DNA from: JACTUA01 sp964551875
GTDB taxonomy: Archaea > Halobacteriota > Methanomicrobia > Methanomicrobiales > JACTUA01
Length of the DNA stretch: 64,000 bases
Assembly: GCA_964551875.1 (NCBI GenBank)
Contig: CAZKEV010000004.1
Location: 11,335 to 75,334, forward strand
Direction of reading: 5' to 3'
The position numbers and the translations under genes are program-made. This document shows positions 42,073-52,646 of this stretch, piece after piece (the first letter of the stretch is position 1; every line of letters starts with the position of its first letter). The notes under the pieces were generated by a model, which was not told where the DNA came from, did not search any database, and saw only the letters and a list, made by a program, of their open reading frames with translations.

Positions 42073-42314
42073 CTTACCTGAGGGTCTTCTCCCTTAACTC
42101 TTTTGGGAGTTGTCAGCAGGATGCCCTTGGGCGGGAATCCCCGGGATAGGGACCTCACTTTCCGGATTCTGCCCCTTTGCCTGAAGATCAGGAACCGCTT
42201 CGCGATCCAGAAAAGTGCAATCCCTCCCGCGATAATGAGGGAGACCGGAGCACCCCCGACAATGGGAGTTTGAAATCTAAACCCCAGTAATATATGGAGG
42301 ATGTTAATAATCAT
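42051..42314 (-). CDS. Possible small membrane protein
   Basis: An 87-codon frame with one hydrophobic helix (about 24-37, 'VSLIIAGGIALFWI') and a basic tail. It overlaps the start of the CorC-type gene by 22 bases, which could mean coupling. No family and only moderate codon quality. The AT-rich region 42315-42553 beside it probably holds promoters for both directions. Confidence 0.35.
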   Translation of the reverse strand: MIINILHILLGFRFQTPIVGGAPVSLIIAGGIALFWIAKRFLIFRQRGRIRKVRSLSRGFPPKGILLTTPKRVKGEDPQVRWSIPCP

Positions 42315-42553
42315 TCATTAAAGAACATAAGCACTATTTATGTTTTTGTTTTTTATTTTTTATAAGTATTTTATCCCATTTATGAAATATAATGTCTTGC
42401 GAAGAATTATCTTATTCCATAAAGATATTTCGCATAAAACCGTTAATTCTTTCTATTAATTCTTTTAAAAGTCAATTTGATTCATTAAATTTAAATATCA
42501 ATAATAAGGATAGGCTTAAGTACCAAATCCGATTTCTGGAGGGTTCTATTCGT

Positions 42554-45500
42554 ATGAGGCCAACCGATGGTAAACATCCTGTGCACGTGAGCATCAAAAC
42601 GATACTGGGGATCCTGCTCCTGTTCGTTTTCATCAGTTCCCCCGTTCTCGCGGATAAGCCGGACGCCGGAAAACCCCATGGGAAGTCCGGACCCTCGCTG
42701 GAGGTGACCCTGATTGGTACACCTCACTGGGTGACCACGTATGGGTGGACCATCAATAAGTCGGTGGATTCCGATGTATTGGAAATGATGGAAGGCGCCT
42801 CGGGGACTTCTTTTTATACCATTGTGGTGGCGAAGGATGGAGGGACAGAAGCGGCCTGGATTGACGGAGAGGTCTGCGTCGCGAACGTGGGTGACGGTCC
42901 GACAGAGGGGCTCGCCATCGCGGCAGATCTTACCGAAGTCCACCCCCGCCATCCCGGTGATGGAGGCGATAAGCGCGATGAGGTTCAGGCCAAAGATCGT
43001 CTGGCCCATGGACAAAATCCGCACAAAGAGATGGTGGCAACCATCCCCGTGGATGTAAGCAGCGAACCTGTCGTCGAACCGAAACAGAAGGCATGTTACG
43101 ACTATCGTATCAACATCCCCACAGGGGGGGAAGACAACCCGCAACCCCTTGCCAATGGAACCTATAAGGTCACAGCCCATGTGAATATCACAAATCACCT
43201 GGGACATCCGGACGAGAAATCCGGACCAGGCCCCTGTGAGATCCAGCCATCTCCATCAAAAACCCTGAACGACCATGATTCCGCTTCAGTGAGGGACTCG
43301 CGTGAGGAATCAGGGGATTGTGGGGACGGACAATTCGATGAAAATGTCGATAATCAGGACGAAACCATATCTGTTTCTTCCTCATCAAAATCCCCGAATG
43401 ACCATGATTCTTCGGCTCAAGGGTCACGTGGGGAATCCGGGGATGGCAGGGATGGAAAGGGCGATGAAAAGGTCAAGAGTCAGGACAAAACTGTATCTGT
43501 AACCTTCCCATCCAGGTTCCTGATCGTCCATGATTCGGCAACGGTGACGGATACAAACGGGGAATCCTGGAACCTTCAGGATGACAGCTATCTGAGCTAT
43601 AGCAGAGACTTCGATTGCAGCACCGATCATCAGGATAACACCGTCTCAATTACCTACCCTGATGATGACACCGCCGGTCCGTCAGACTCGACCTGGGTGA
43701 CGATCATCTGCCATGCTGACGGAGGCACCCACCTGATACAGGATCCCGTTGCAGAACCGAGGTATCTGGATATCAATACCCCGACCACGGTGACCATTAC
43801 CGCGAAGGTCAATCCTGTCCATGAGTTACTCCCGGACACGGTTCATGTACAGCGGCTTGATGAGAATTATCAGGTTTTAGAGGACCTGGGGCAACTCTTT
43901 GACGATCAGACCTATGGCGATGCCCTCCCCGGCGACAGTATCTTCACCGGCGAGTTCACCTTCAGTGAGCCGGCCGAGGGAAAGATCCGGCTGAGAGTAA
44001 CCGCGTCCTATAGCAGTCCCGTGAGCCAGGTGACCTCGTATGTCTTCACCCTCGATGTACTATCTCCCATGGATGAAGAGACCGCCGCTGCAATCCTCGA
44101 AACCCACAAGGACTGCTACGAGACCTTCCTGGAGCTGAAACAGCAGTACAGTGAAGATCAGGCACGACTGTTGACCATTGAGCATGCGAAGGGGATGAGC
44201 AATGTCCGGAACGCCGGTCTCTCGGTGGACGGGACCACCATCTGGATTCTGTATTCCGATGGAATGGAGGGAGTCATCCCCACAGGGCCGGAGGGAACCC
44301 AGGACTCATCGACGATGGTAAAGGAGCCGAAACCTATGCCTGTCCCAACCGGGCCGGAGGGAACCCAGGGCTCATCGACAATTGTACAGGAGCCGAACCC
44401 GATGACTCTCGCAGCTGTGTCAATGACAGGGACCTGCCCGGACAGCAACAGTGCCATCATCTATTCACCGTTCTACACGAGTATTACCCCTAATGATATC
44501 AGTGACGGTCTCTATCAAAAACTCCGTCAGACTTGCACAAAGCCTCACTGGGTGATTATGAATGGAGGGGCGGACGTCGAATCCTTCAGGAGTATGGGCC
44601 AATACGGGCTCGTGGTCATTACCTCCCATGGGGGTGTGGATATGTTACAGCAAGTGTTCATCAGTACCGGGGAGGAGGTTGCCATGGCCAATATGATGCG
44701 ATACTCGAACGATCTTATCACCGGTAAATTATCAATCACAATTTCGGATGGAAAACTGGTTTTTGCCATCCCTCCTGATTTTATCACCACGTATGTTAGA
44801 TCCTTCCCAAAGAGCCTTATCTACCTCAGTGCATGTCACAGCCTGGATAATCCTACCATGGCAAATGCATTCCTTCGCAAGGGGGCAGTCGCCTATGCCG
44901 GGTACAAAGGAACTGTCTATACGTACTGGACGAAAAGTATCGGCGACCAGTTCTTCGGCCACCTCATTGATGACCGGATGATGGCCCGCGAGGCGTTCAC
45001 CATCATCCCCGATAAACAGCGTCCGGATGGGGGCGAGTTCATCATGACACCGTACAACAACCAGTTCATGCTGTCCACGGAACTGGTTACCAACGGTAAA
45101 TTCGAAACGGGGAATACCGCCGGGTGGACCGCCGGCTTTGAAGGGACCCCGCCAGGAGGGTATGCAGTTGTCCTTGGCGGGAATGTCAAAGAAGGAAGGT
45201 ATGCTCTACGCCTGGGGAGATGGGACCAGGTCTACACCGGAGGGCTCTATGGACCTCCTGCTCCAGGGACAGAACCTTTTGGGTATGATTATATTTACCA
45301 GGATGTGGTCGTCCCCTCATCCGGCTCCCCGACTCTGAGGTTCTCGTATAATGTTCAGACCTATGATACCGCCATCTGGGACTGGTTTGATGTCAATATC
45401 AAAAACCCGGCCTCCGGTTCCAATCTGGCCACGGTTGTCAGCCATGATGGCAAACCTGGATCAGATTATGGAACTTACTGGAACGGTGGTTGGAAGACTG

Positions 45501-45622
45501 TTTCATACGACCTCTCCCCATGGAGAGGCCAGACCGTGAGGATCTGGTTCGGGAACAGGCAGGATGGTTTTGGCGACCAGAATGCCGTCTTTATTGATGA
45601 TGTCTCCATTCCCTGCACCTGA
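42554..45622 (+). CDS. Secreted clan-CD protease-like protein, paralogue 2
   Basis: A 1022-residue paralogue of the protein at 37390-40002. Signal peptide about residues 1-33. The N-terminal region contains three degenerate repeats of the 'HDSA... DTNGESW' unit (42.9-43.7 kb), expanded relative to paralogue 1. A linker holds two copies of 'PTGPEGTQ-SST' (22-residue period). The putative dyad is kept: His692 in 'VITSHGG' and Cys761 in 'YLSACHSL'. The jelly-roll C-terminal domain matches closely ('NGKFETGNTAGW... FIDDVSIPC'). Start chosen at ATG 42554 after GGAGG. Differences lie mainly in the N-terminal part. Confidence 0.6.
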   Translation: MRPTDGKHPVHVSIKTILGILLLFVFISSPVLADKPDAGKPHGKSGPSLEVTLIGTPHWVTTYGWTINKSVDSDVLEMMEGASGTSFYTIVVAKDGGTEAAWIDGEVCVANVGDGPTEGLAIAADLTEVHPRHPGDGGDKRDEVQAKDRLAHGQNPHKEMVATIPVDVSSEPVVEPKQKACYDYRINIPTGGEDNPQPLANGTYKVTAHVNITNHLGHPDEKSGPGPCEIQPSPSKTLNDHDSASVRDSREESGDCGDGQFDENVDNQDETISVSSSSKSPNDHDSSAQGSRGESGDGRDGKGDEKVKSQDKTVSVTFPSRFLIVHDSATVTDTNGESWNLQDDSYLSYSRDFDCSTDHQDNTVSITYPDDDTAGPSDSTWVTIICHADGGTHLIQDPVAEPRYLDINTPTTVTITAKVNPVHELLPDTVHVQRLDENYQVLEDLGQLFDDQTYGDALPGDSIFTGEFTFSEPAEGKIRLRVTASYSSPVSQVTSYVFTLDVLSPMDEETAAAILETHKDCYETFLELKQQYSEDQARLLTIEHAKGMSNVRNAGLSVDGTTIWILYSDGMEGVIPTGPEGTQDSSTMVKEPKPMPVPTGPEGTQGSSTIVQEPNPMTLAAVSMTGTCPDSNSAIIYSPFYTSITPNDISDGLYQKLRQTCTKPHWVIMNGGADVESFRSMGQYGLVVITSHGGVDMLQQVFISTGEEVAMANMMRYSNDLITGKLSITISDGKLVFAIPPDFITTYVRSFPKSLIYLSACHSLDNPTMANAFLRKGAVAYAGYKGTVYTYWTKSIGDQFFGHLIDDRMMAREAFTIIPDKQRPDGGEFIMTPYNNQFMLSTELVTNGKFETGNTAGWTAGFEGTPPGGYAVVLGGNVKEGRYALRLGRWDQVYTGGLYGPPAPGTEPFGYDYIYQDVVVPSSGSPTLRFSYNVQTYDTAIWDWFDVNIKNPASGSNLATVVSHDGKPGSDYGTYWNGGWKTVSYDLSPWRGQTVRIWFGNRQDGFGDQNAVFIDDVSIPCT

Positions 45623-45712
45623 TTTTTTCGAAGATCCCTTCATTCTTTGCGCCGTTTCCACCGATGCAGTATAGAGTGAAGTATTTATCTTATCAACCAG
45701 ATAATCGAGTTC

Positions 45713-46321
45713 ATGAAGAATCTGGATAACCGGCTGATTCTCAGGTTATCATTTCCCCCAGCCTTTGCTGTTCTTTTTCTCCTTTTCCTCCGTACCTTCT
45801 CTCCGGTAGTTCCCCCTGAACTGTCGATGGCCTTCGGCCTCCTGTTTGTACCGTTTTTACTGATGACCTTCCTCCTCCTGATGGTATTTCATGGTCAGGC
45901 GGGTGTCGTAGGAATCTTTGTTTTCGCCATCCTTTGCGTTGCGGTCCAGTATAAGTATGTGAAGGTACTGCTGCAGGTGCAAAGAGGGGAACGAATCGCC
46001 ATGGTCGTCGCGACTTACCTGCTCATCGGCCTCCTGACGGGTATGGTGATACTTTTCCCCACTATCGGACAGGGGGATACCGATATGCCCCAGCTCACCC
46101 TGAGTAAGGTGGACAAAAATGAAACATCGGGGTCCTTGATCCACTTCACCCAGCAGGACCTGGAGGAATCCCCTGCTCTTCAATCCCTCATCGAGTCCGG
46201 ACATACAAGTATGAGTTGGGATGAATATGGATCCTTTCAACAGAGATATCCCCCTAGTTACTTCGTGGAATATAACGGGACATACTATAAATTAACTCGC
46301 ATAATCCCCCAGGGTGGATAG
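45713..46321 (+). CDS. Integral membrane protein with extracellular C-terminal domain
   Basis: A 202-residue protein with four hydrophobic segments (about 12-27, 40-59, 64-82 and 97-118) and a polar C-terminal part of 80 residues ('SLIHFTQQDLEESPALQSLIESG'). No recognised family. It sits between the second protease-like gene and the decayed partner gene, on the same strand, so it may belong to the same unit. Nothing comparable lies in the first copy. Confidence 0.55.
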   Translation: MKNLDNRLILRLSFPPAFAVLFLLFLRTFSPVVPPELSMAFGLLFVPFLLMTFLLLMVFHGQAGVVGIFVFAILCVAVQYKYVKVLLQVQRGERIAMVVATYLLIGLLTGMVILFPTIGQGDTDMPQLTLSKVDKNETSGSLIHFTQQDLEESPALQSLIESGHTSMSWDEYGSFQQRYPPSYFVEYNGTYYKLTRIIPQGG

Positions 46322-46351
46322 GAGATCGCCCCAAAACCCGCTTTGACCTTC

Positions 46352-46764
46352 ATGGTCCTGCAGGCGGTCCGGATCCGGGAGCATACACCTGACAGTCTTC
46401 TAGGATGGCAGGAGCATCGAACTATCCCGGCAGACGAATGAATTTGAACCAGTCAGACAGCAGACCGAAGAATTGTTCATCCATGCCAATGACATCCTGA
46501 AGCTCATCGTTACCGACGAAACCATCGCCCAGTACAAAAGTCGAAGCTCTGGAATTTCGGTATTCCGAACCCCGAAAGTTCACTCTCAGGGGATTTACGA
46601 ACCGCACGGTAAAGATTGACGGGCTCCTCCTCTTCTTTGTCAATGGAAGAAGGGTGATCTTTTACAGCGCCAACGGGCGATATTCATCGGGGCCCCTCGT
46701 CAGTTCAGATGCCGGGGGAGAGGATCCGGAACATACGGTCAAGGAGATAGCAAGGCCTTCCTGA
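46352..46764 (+). pseudogene. Decayed homologue of the 159-residue partner protein
   Basis: Translation in pieces matches the protein at 40098-40577 from about residue 30 to near its end ('FEPVRQQTEELFIHANDILKLIVTDETIAQYK', then after a shift 'ALEFRYSEPRKFTLRG' and 'DGLLLFFVNGRRVIFYSANGRYSSGPLV'). A TAG stop (46401-46403) replaces a CAA codon and an extra A near 46544 shifts the frame. The membrane anchor is missing. It follows the second protease-like paralogue. Confidence 0.8.
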
Positions 46765-46854
46765 AAAACAGGGAAGGGGATTTCTGTTAGCTGAGACTGG
46801 TCTCTGTCTGATACCGGCATCTCGCGGACACCGCCCTCTGGACACTCCCAGACC

Positions 46855-48341
<1,487 letters not shown>

Positions 48342-48345
<4 letters not shown>

Positions 48346-50069
48346 CGGACCACCAGGAGCACGTCGCCGCTCGCGACCACGTCCCCGGTATCCACGAAGA
48401 TCTCAATCACCTTCCCGTCCCTCGGGCTCGCGATGGGGTTCTCCATCTTCATGGCCTCGAGGACCATGAGGGGATCGCCCTTCTTCACCGCCTCGCCGAC
48501 CCGGACGAGGACCTTCAGGACCATCCCCTGCATGTTGGACCGGATCCCTCCCTCGATCTCGCCCTTGGGGGCCTTCTGGGCGGCGGCCGCCTGGGTGACG
48601 ACAGCTGAGCCCGCGACCGAGATGATCCGGACCGAGTAGACCTCCCCGTCCACCTCCACCTCCATCGCGGACGGCATCTCGGGCGAGGGCCCGGCCACGG
48701 AGGACTGCTTCTGGGGGAGCGCTTCCTGCTTCTTCTCCCCCTTGAGGAACGCCGGGGCGACGGCCGGGTAGAGGATATAGGTGAGGACGTCCTCCTCCTT
48801 CTTCACGAGGCCAGCTGCCGTTGCCTCCTTCTTCATCTGCTCGTAGATAGGCTCGAGGAGATCGGCCGGCCGGACCGTCACCACCTCTTCGTCCCCGATG
48901 ATCCTCCTCCGGATCTCCTCGTTGACGGGGCCCGGGGGTTTCCCGTAGAGCCCGCGGAGGTAGTCCTTCACCTCCTTCGTGACATTCGTGTACCGCTCGC
49001 CGCCGATGAGGACGTTGAAGACCGCCTGGGACCCGACGATCTGGGATGTCGGGGTGACGAGGGGCGGGTAGCCGAGGTCCTCCCTCACGAGGGGAATCTC
49101 CCTGAGCACGTCGTCCATCCGGTTCAGGGCATCCTGCTCCTTCAGCTGAGAGACCAGGTTCGAGATCATCCCGCCCGGGAGCTGGTAGAGGAGGACATCG
49201 CTGTCCACCCGCTCGGAGATAGGGTCAAGGATCCCGAGGTACTTCTCCCGGATCGTGAGGCAGATGTTCCTCACCTCCCGGAGGGTCCTGAGATCGATCC
49301 CCGTGTCCCGGTCCGTGCCCTGCACCGAGGCCACCACGCTCTCGGTGGGCGGCTGGCTCGTGCCCAGTGCGAATGGGGACATGGCCGTGTCCAGGATGTC
49401 CACCCCGGCCTCGATGGCTGCCTGGTACGACATGGGGGCGATGCCTGCCGTGGAGTGGGAGTGGAGGTCCACGGGGAGCTTCGTCACCTTCTTGATACCG
49501 GTGATGAGTTCCCGGGCAGGCTCAGGCTTAATCAGCCCTGCCATGTCCTTGATGCAGATGGAGTCGCAGTCCATCCCATGGAGCTCCTCTGCCATCCCGA
49601 TGAACCCCTTTATCGAGTGGACAGGGCTCGTGGTATAGCAGATGGCACCCTGGAGGTGGGCACCGGTCTTCTTCACCTCCACCATGGCCTTCTTCATGTT
49701 CCGGAGGTCGTTTAACGCGTCAAAGACCCGGAAGATATCCACGCCCCGCCGGTGGGCAGCAGCCACGAACCTCTCCACCACGTCGTCAGGGTAGTGGCGG
49801 TAGCCTACCAGGTTCTGGCCCCGGAGGAGCATCTGGATGGGGGTCTTCGGGAGGGCCTCGGAAAAGGCCGAGAGCCGGTCCCAGGGATCGTCGTTGCAGA
49901 ACCGGATGGCAGTGTCAAAGGTCGCCCCTCCCCATGCCTCCACCGAGAAGAACCCGGCCTTCTCGAGAGCCCGGGCGAGCGGGAGGCTGTCCTCGGTCCG
50001 AAGGCGCGTTGCGATGAGGGACTGGTGGGCGTCCCGCAGCGTGGTATCCGTGATGTGCACTCGGTGCAT
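48342..50069 (-). CDS. pycB: Pyruvate carboxylase subunit B (carboxyltransferase plus biotin carrier)
   Basis: A 575-residue protein with a TIM-barrel carboxyltransferase ('ITDTTLRDAHQSLIATRLRTED', 'VEAWGGATFDTAIRF', 'LHSHSTAGIA') and a C-terminal biotinyl domain with 'VLEAMKMENPIASP' (biotin-accepting Lys near 541). It moves the carboxyl group from biotin to pyruvate, giving oxaloacetate. Oxaloacetate decarboxylase alpha subunits are similar, but the paired PycA and the absent beta/gamma subunits favour pyruvate carboxylase. It has its own promoter upstream and a ligase and transporter for biotin in the same strand run. Confidence 0.92.
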
Positions 50070-50138
50070 ACTCCCCCTCCCCGGGAGCCTGAATCGCCGG
50101 GCGGGCTGGAAGGCCCAAACCTTTGAAAAATGGATGGT

Positions 50139-50156
50139 GCAAGTATAAAAATTATC
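50139..50156 (-). promoter_or_regulatory. Promoter of pycB-pycA
   Basis: In the 90-base gap between the ECF T-component gene and pycB, the minus strand has a TATA-like TTTTTATAC (about 50144-50152), allowing pycBA to be transcribed independently of the biotin-uptake genes. The leader would be about 50 bases. Confidence 0.45.
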
Positions 50157-50159
50157 ACT

Positions 50160-50789
50160 TCAGGGCAGGAGGGCGAAGAGAGCGATTCCCACGGCGCAGG
50201 CAGCCTTCGCCCCGTCCCACGGCCCGCGGGCGAACCGGGGGCAGAGGCTTCCGCCCTCCCGGTATCCCCGCACCGCGAGGATATCCCCGAAGTCCCGGGA
50301 CCGGTCCAGCTCCCTCCTCACCAGGAGCCCGAGGGCCGGGACAAGGGATCTCAGGGTGATCCTCCCCCCGGTCTTGAGCCGCAGGGCAAGCCGGAGCATG
50401 GCCAGGTCACGGTCAAGGTCCCCCAGGGACTGGACCGCCATCTCGGCGATGAGCCCCAGCTCGAACCCGGTCCGGTTCCCGAGGGCCCAGGTCCCCATGT
50501 CAAGGAGCTCCCCGCCCCTTCGCTCGCCGTATGCCCAGGACGCGATGAGGAGAACAACCGAGATCCGGAAGAAGTAGGAGAAGCCATTCCCGCCTGAGAG
50601 GGCGACCAGGGCGGAGGTTGCACACACGAGGATGAAGAGCCCGAGGACGGACCGCCACCGGTGGAAGGGGAGCCGGCGGGGCGTGGCAAGGAGCCACCAG
50701 GCGAGGGCGAGGAGGGCTCCCCAGGCGCTCGCAAAGGCCGCGAGGGAGAGGGCCACGGTAGAAAGGAGGGTCAGCCTCTGGTCCTGCAC
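50160..50789 (-). CDS. ECF transporter T component (CbiQ/BioN-like)
   Basis: A 209-residue membrane protein with several hydrophobic segments and the ECF coupling motif 'FGDILAVRGYREGG' (family Ala-Arg-Gly type motif) that docks onto the ATPases. It transmits ATP-driven movement to the substrate-binding S component, here BioY. It overlaps the second ATPase gene by 19 bases and is the last gene of the uptake set before pycB. Confidence 0.83.
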   Translation of the reverse strand: MQDQRLTLLSTVALSLAAFASAWGALLALAWWLLATPRRLPFHRWRSVLGLFILVCATSALVALSGGNGFSYFFRISVVLLIASWAYGERRGGELLDMGTWALGNRTGFELGLIAEMAVQSLGDLDRDLAMLRLALRLKTGGRITLRSLVPALGLLVRRELDRSRDFGDILAVRGYREGGSLCPRFARGPWDGAKAACAVGIALFALLP

Positions 50790-51478
50790 ACCGCATCCCT
50801 CACGTCTTTCCGGGTGATGTTTTCGGGGAGTGCCCCCGCGTCAAGGGCAGCACGGATGTACCGCGGCGGCCGTGACCACCGCGGGATGGCCTCCGGCACC
50901 CTTCCCAGGGAGGCAAGCCGTCCGGCCTGGATCTCCCAGATCTCGTCCACCCGGGGGAGGATCTCGTCCTCGTGGGTGAGGAGGATGGTGATCCCCTTTC
51001 GCCGTTCACCAAGGTTCCTCGCGAATGCCTCTTTCCAGGCGCAGTCAAGGGAGCTGCAGGGCTCGTCGAGGATGAGGAGGTCCCACTCCCTGGCGAGGAT
51101 GCACGAGAGCACCAGGCGCTTCAGCTCGCCCTGGCTGCACCGGAAGGGATCCTCGGCACCCCTGCCTGAGAGCCCCGCGGCTTCGAGGACCGGTGCAGGT
51201 AGGAGCCCCCAGGAGGCCACCTCCCTCTCCAGCGTCTCGCCCGTCACATGGTACTCGGGGAAAGGAAGGGCGAGGGTCCGAGACCCGATCCCATCCTCGA
51301 CGATCTGCCGGGCCAGGGGCCGGAGCGCCCCCGCGAGGGCGAGGGCAAGGGTTGACTTCCCGCTTCCGACAGGGCCCGTGACCAGGTGGACCCCTTCGGA
51401 GAAGGTACCCGAGGCCGTGAGCTGGAAGGAGCCTCGCCGGAGAATCACATCATCCAGAGAGACCCTCATCGGCACCAC
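50771..51478 (-). CDS. ECF transporter ATPase 2
   Basis: A 235-residue ABC ATPase: Walker A 'GPVGSGKSTLAL', signature 'CSQGELKRL' and Walker B 'LLILDEPCSSLD'. Together with the neighbouring ATPase it forms the heterodimer of an ECF (energy-coupling factor) importer. ATG at 51478 or, three codons later, 51469. It overlaps the upstream ATPase gene by 13 bases. Confidence 0.85.
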   Translation of the reverse strand: MVPMRVSLDDVILRRGSFQLTASGTFSEGVHLVTGPVGSGKSTLALALAGALRPLARQIVEDGIGSRTLALPFPEYHVTGETLEREVASWGLLPAPVLEAAGLSGRGAEDPFRCSQGELKRLVLSCILAREWDLLILDEPCSSLDCAWKEAFARNLGERRKGITILLTHEDEILPRVDEIWEIQAGRLASLGRVPEAIPRWSRPPRYIRAALDAGALPENITRKDVRDAVCRTRG

Positions 51479-52134
51479 ATCGAAGGCGGGGAGAAAGGGG
51501 TACCGGAGAGCGCCGTAAAGACCGCGGACGGGCTCCCGGAGTGAAGGACCCGGCCCCTCTCCATGAAGAGGATGTGATCCGACCGGGCCGCGAGTTCCAT
51601 CCGCTGGGTGGCCTGGAGGACATGGGGACAGGATATGCGCCTGATAATACCTTCCACCGCCCCGGCGCTCTCCTGGTCCAGGTTCGAGTCGGTCTCGTCC
51701 AGGACAAGGATATCCGGCCGTGCAGCGAGGGCAGCCCCCAGGGCGACCATGGCCTTCTCGCCAGCCGAGAGACCCCTTGTCTCCCTTTCAAGGAGTCCCC
51801 CGATCCCGAGCTCCCGGGCGACAGCCTTCACCCGTTCATCCACGAGAGGGCATGGGTCGTGCCGGAACCTGAGCGGGGAAGCGATCTCGTCGGAGACCCG
51901 GTGGAAGATGATCTCCCGTTCAGGCTGCTCGCCCACCCACCCCACCTCCCTCGACCGTGGCACTTGTCCGTCAATGAGGATCTCCCCCTTCACGGGAAGA
52001 TCGATCCCTGCCATGAGCCGGAGAAGGGTCGTCTTCCCGCCGCCGTTCGGCCCGATGACCGCCACCCTGCCGGCAGGGATAAGAAGATCCGGGATCTCCA
52101 GGACCCGGTGGAAGAGCCCGGTGATGGTGATCAC
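51466..52134 (-). CDS. ECF transporter ATPase 1
   Basis: A 222-residue ABC ATPase: Walker A 'GPNGGGKTTLLRL', signature 'LSAGEKAMVALGAAL' and Walker B 'DILVLDETDSNLD'. The Walker B sequence ends in Glu-Thr-Asp rather than the usual Glu-Pro. It overlaps bioY by 4 bases, which ties it to biotin uptake rather than to cobalt or nickel. Confidence 0.87.
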   Translation of the reverse strand: MITITGLFHRVLEIPDLLIPAGRVAVIGPNGGGKTTLLRLMAGIDLPVKGEILIDGQVPRSREVGWVGEQPEREIIFHRVSDEIASPLRFRHDPCPLVDERVKAVARELGIGGLLERETRGLSAGEKAMVALGAALAARPDILVLDETDSNLDQESAGAVEGIIRRISCPHVLQATQRMELAARSDHILFMERGRVLHSGSPSAVFTALSGTPFSPPSMWCR

Positions 52135-52640
52135 GGGAGCCGCTCCCCCAGGAGAAACACCCCGGCTCCCTTGAGGATATCGCCCGGGAGGAACGGGAGG
52201 ATCCCGATAAGAACAGCAGCCGGGAGAGAGATACCCGCCGAGAGGATGAGCCAGGCGACGCCGCAGGCATAAATGATACCGGTACCTGCGGCCAGCCCTG
52301 CAATCCGGAGGACCCGGGATCTCTTCTCGTATGCGAGCCCCGCAACCGCGGCCGCAGGAATGAAGCCGGCGAGGAACCCGCCGGAGGGGCCGAGGAGGAC
52401 CCCAATCCCGGAGAGGCCCAAGTGAAAAACGGGGAGGTTCACGGCCCCCAGGAGAAGGTAGAGGGCTGCAGGGATGACTGCACGGCGCTTCATGACCGGG
52501 GCTGCAAGGAGGAGGAAGAAGGTCTGGAGGGTGACAGGGACCAGTCCAACGGGGAGGGCCGCCCAGGCACCCGCAGCGAGGAGGGCGATGAAGGTGGCGG
52601 ACTGGGCAAGGAGAGCGGTGCGCTCCGGGTTACCGTGCAT
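52131..52640 (-). CDS. bioY: BioY, biotin-binding S component
   Basis: A 169-residue BioY with six hydrophobic segments. Typical blocks are 'LPVGLVPVTLQTFFLLLAAPVM' and 'LYLLLGAVNLPVFHLGLSGIGVLLGPSGGFLAGF'. It binds extracellular biotin and works with the ECF ATPases and T component encoded directly downstream. Six bases separate it from birA, so uptake and use of biotin are in one operon. Confidence 0.92.
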   Translation of the reverse strand: MHGNPERTALLAQSATFIALLAAGAWAALPVGLVPVTLQTFFLLLAAPVMKRRAVIPAALYLLLGAVNLPVFHLGLSGIGVLLGPSGGFLAGFIPAAAVAGLAYEKRSRVLRIAGLAAGTGIIYACGVAWLILSAGISLPAAVLIGILPFLPGDILKGAGVFLLGERLP

Positions 52641-52646
52641 GGGAGG

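Noticed and set aside
40849..42081. Plus-strand open frame (410 codons)
   Set aside because: Antisense to the CorC-type gene; same high-GC artefact.
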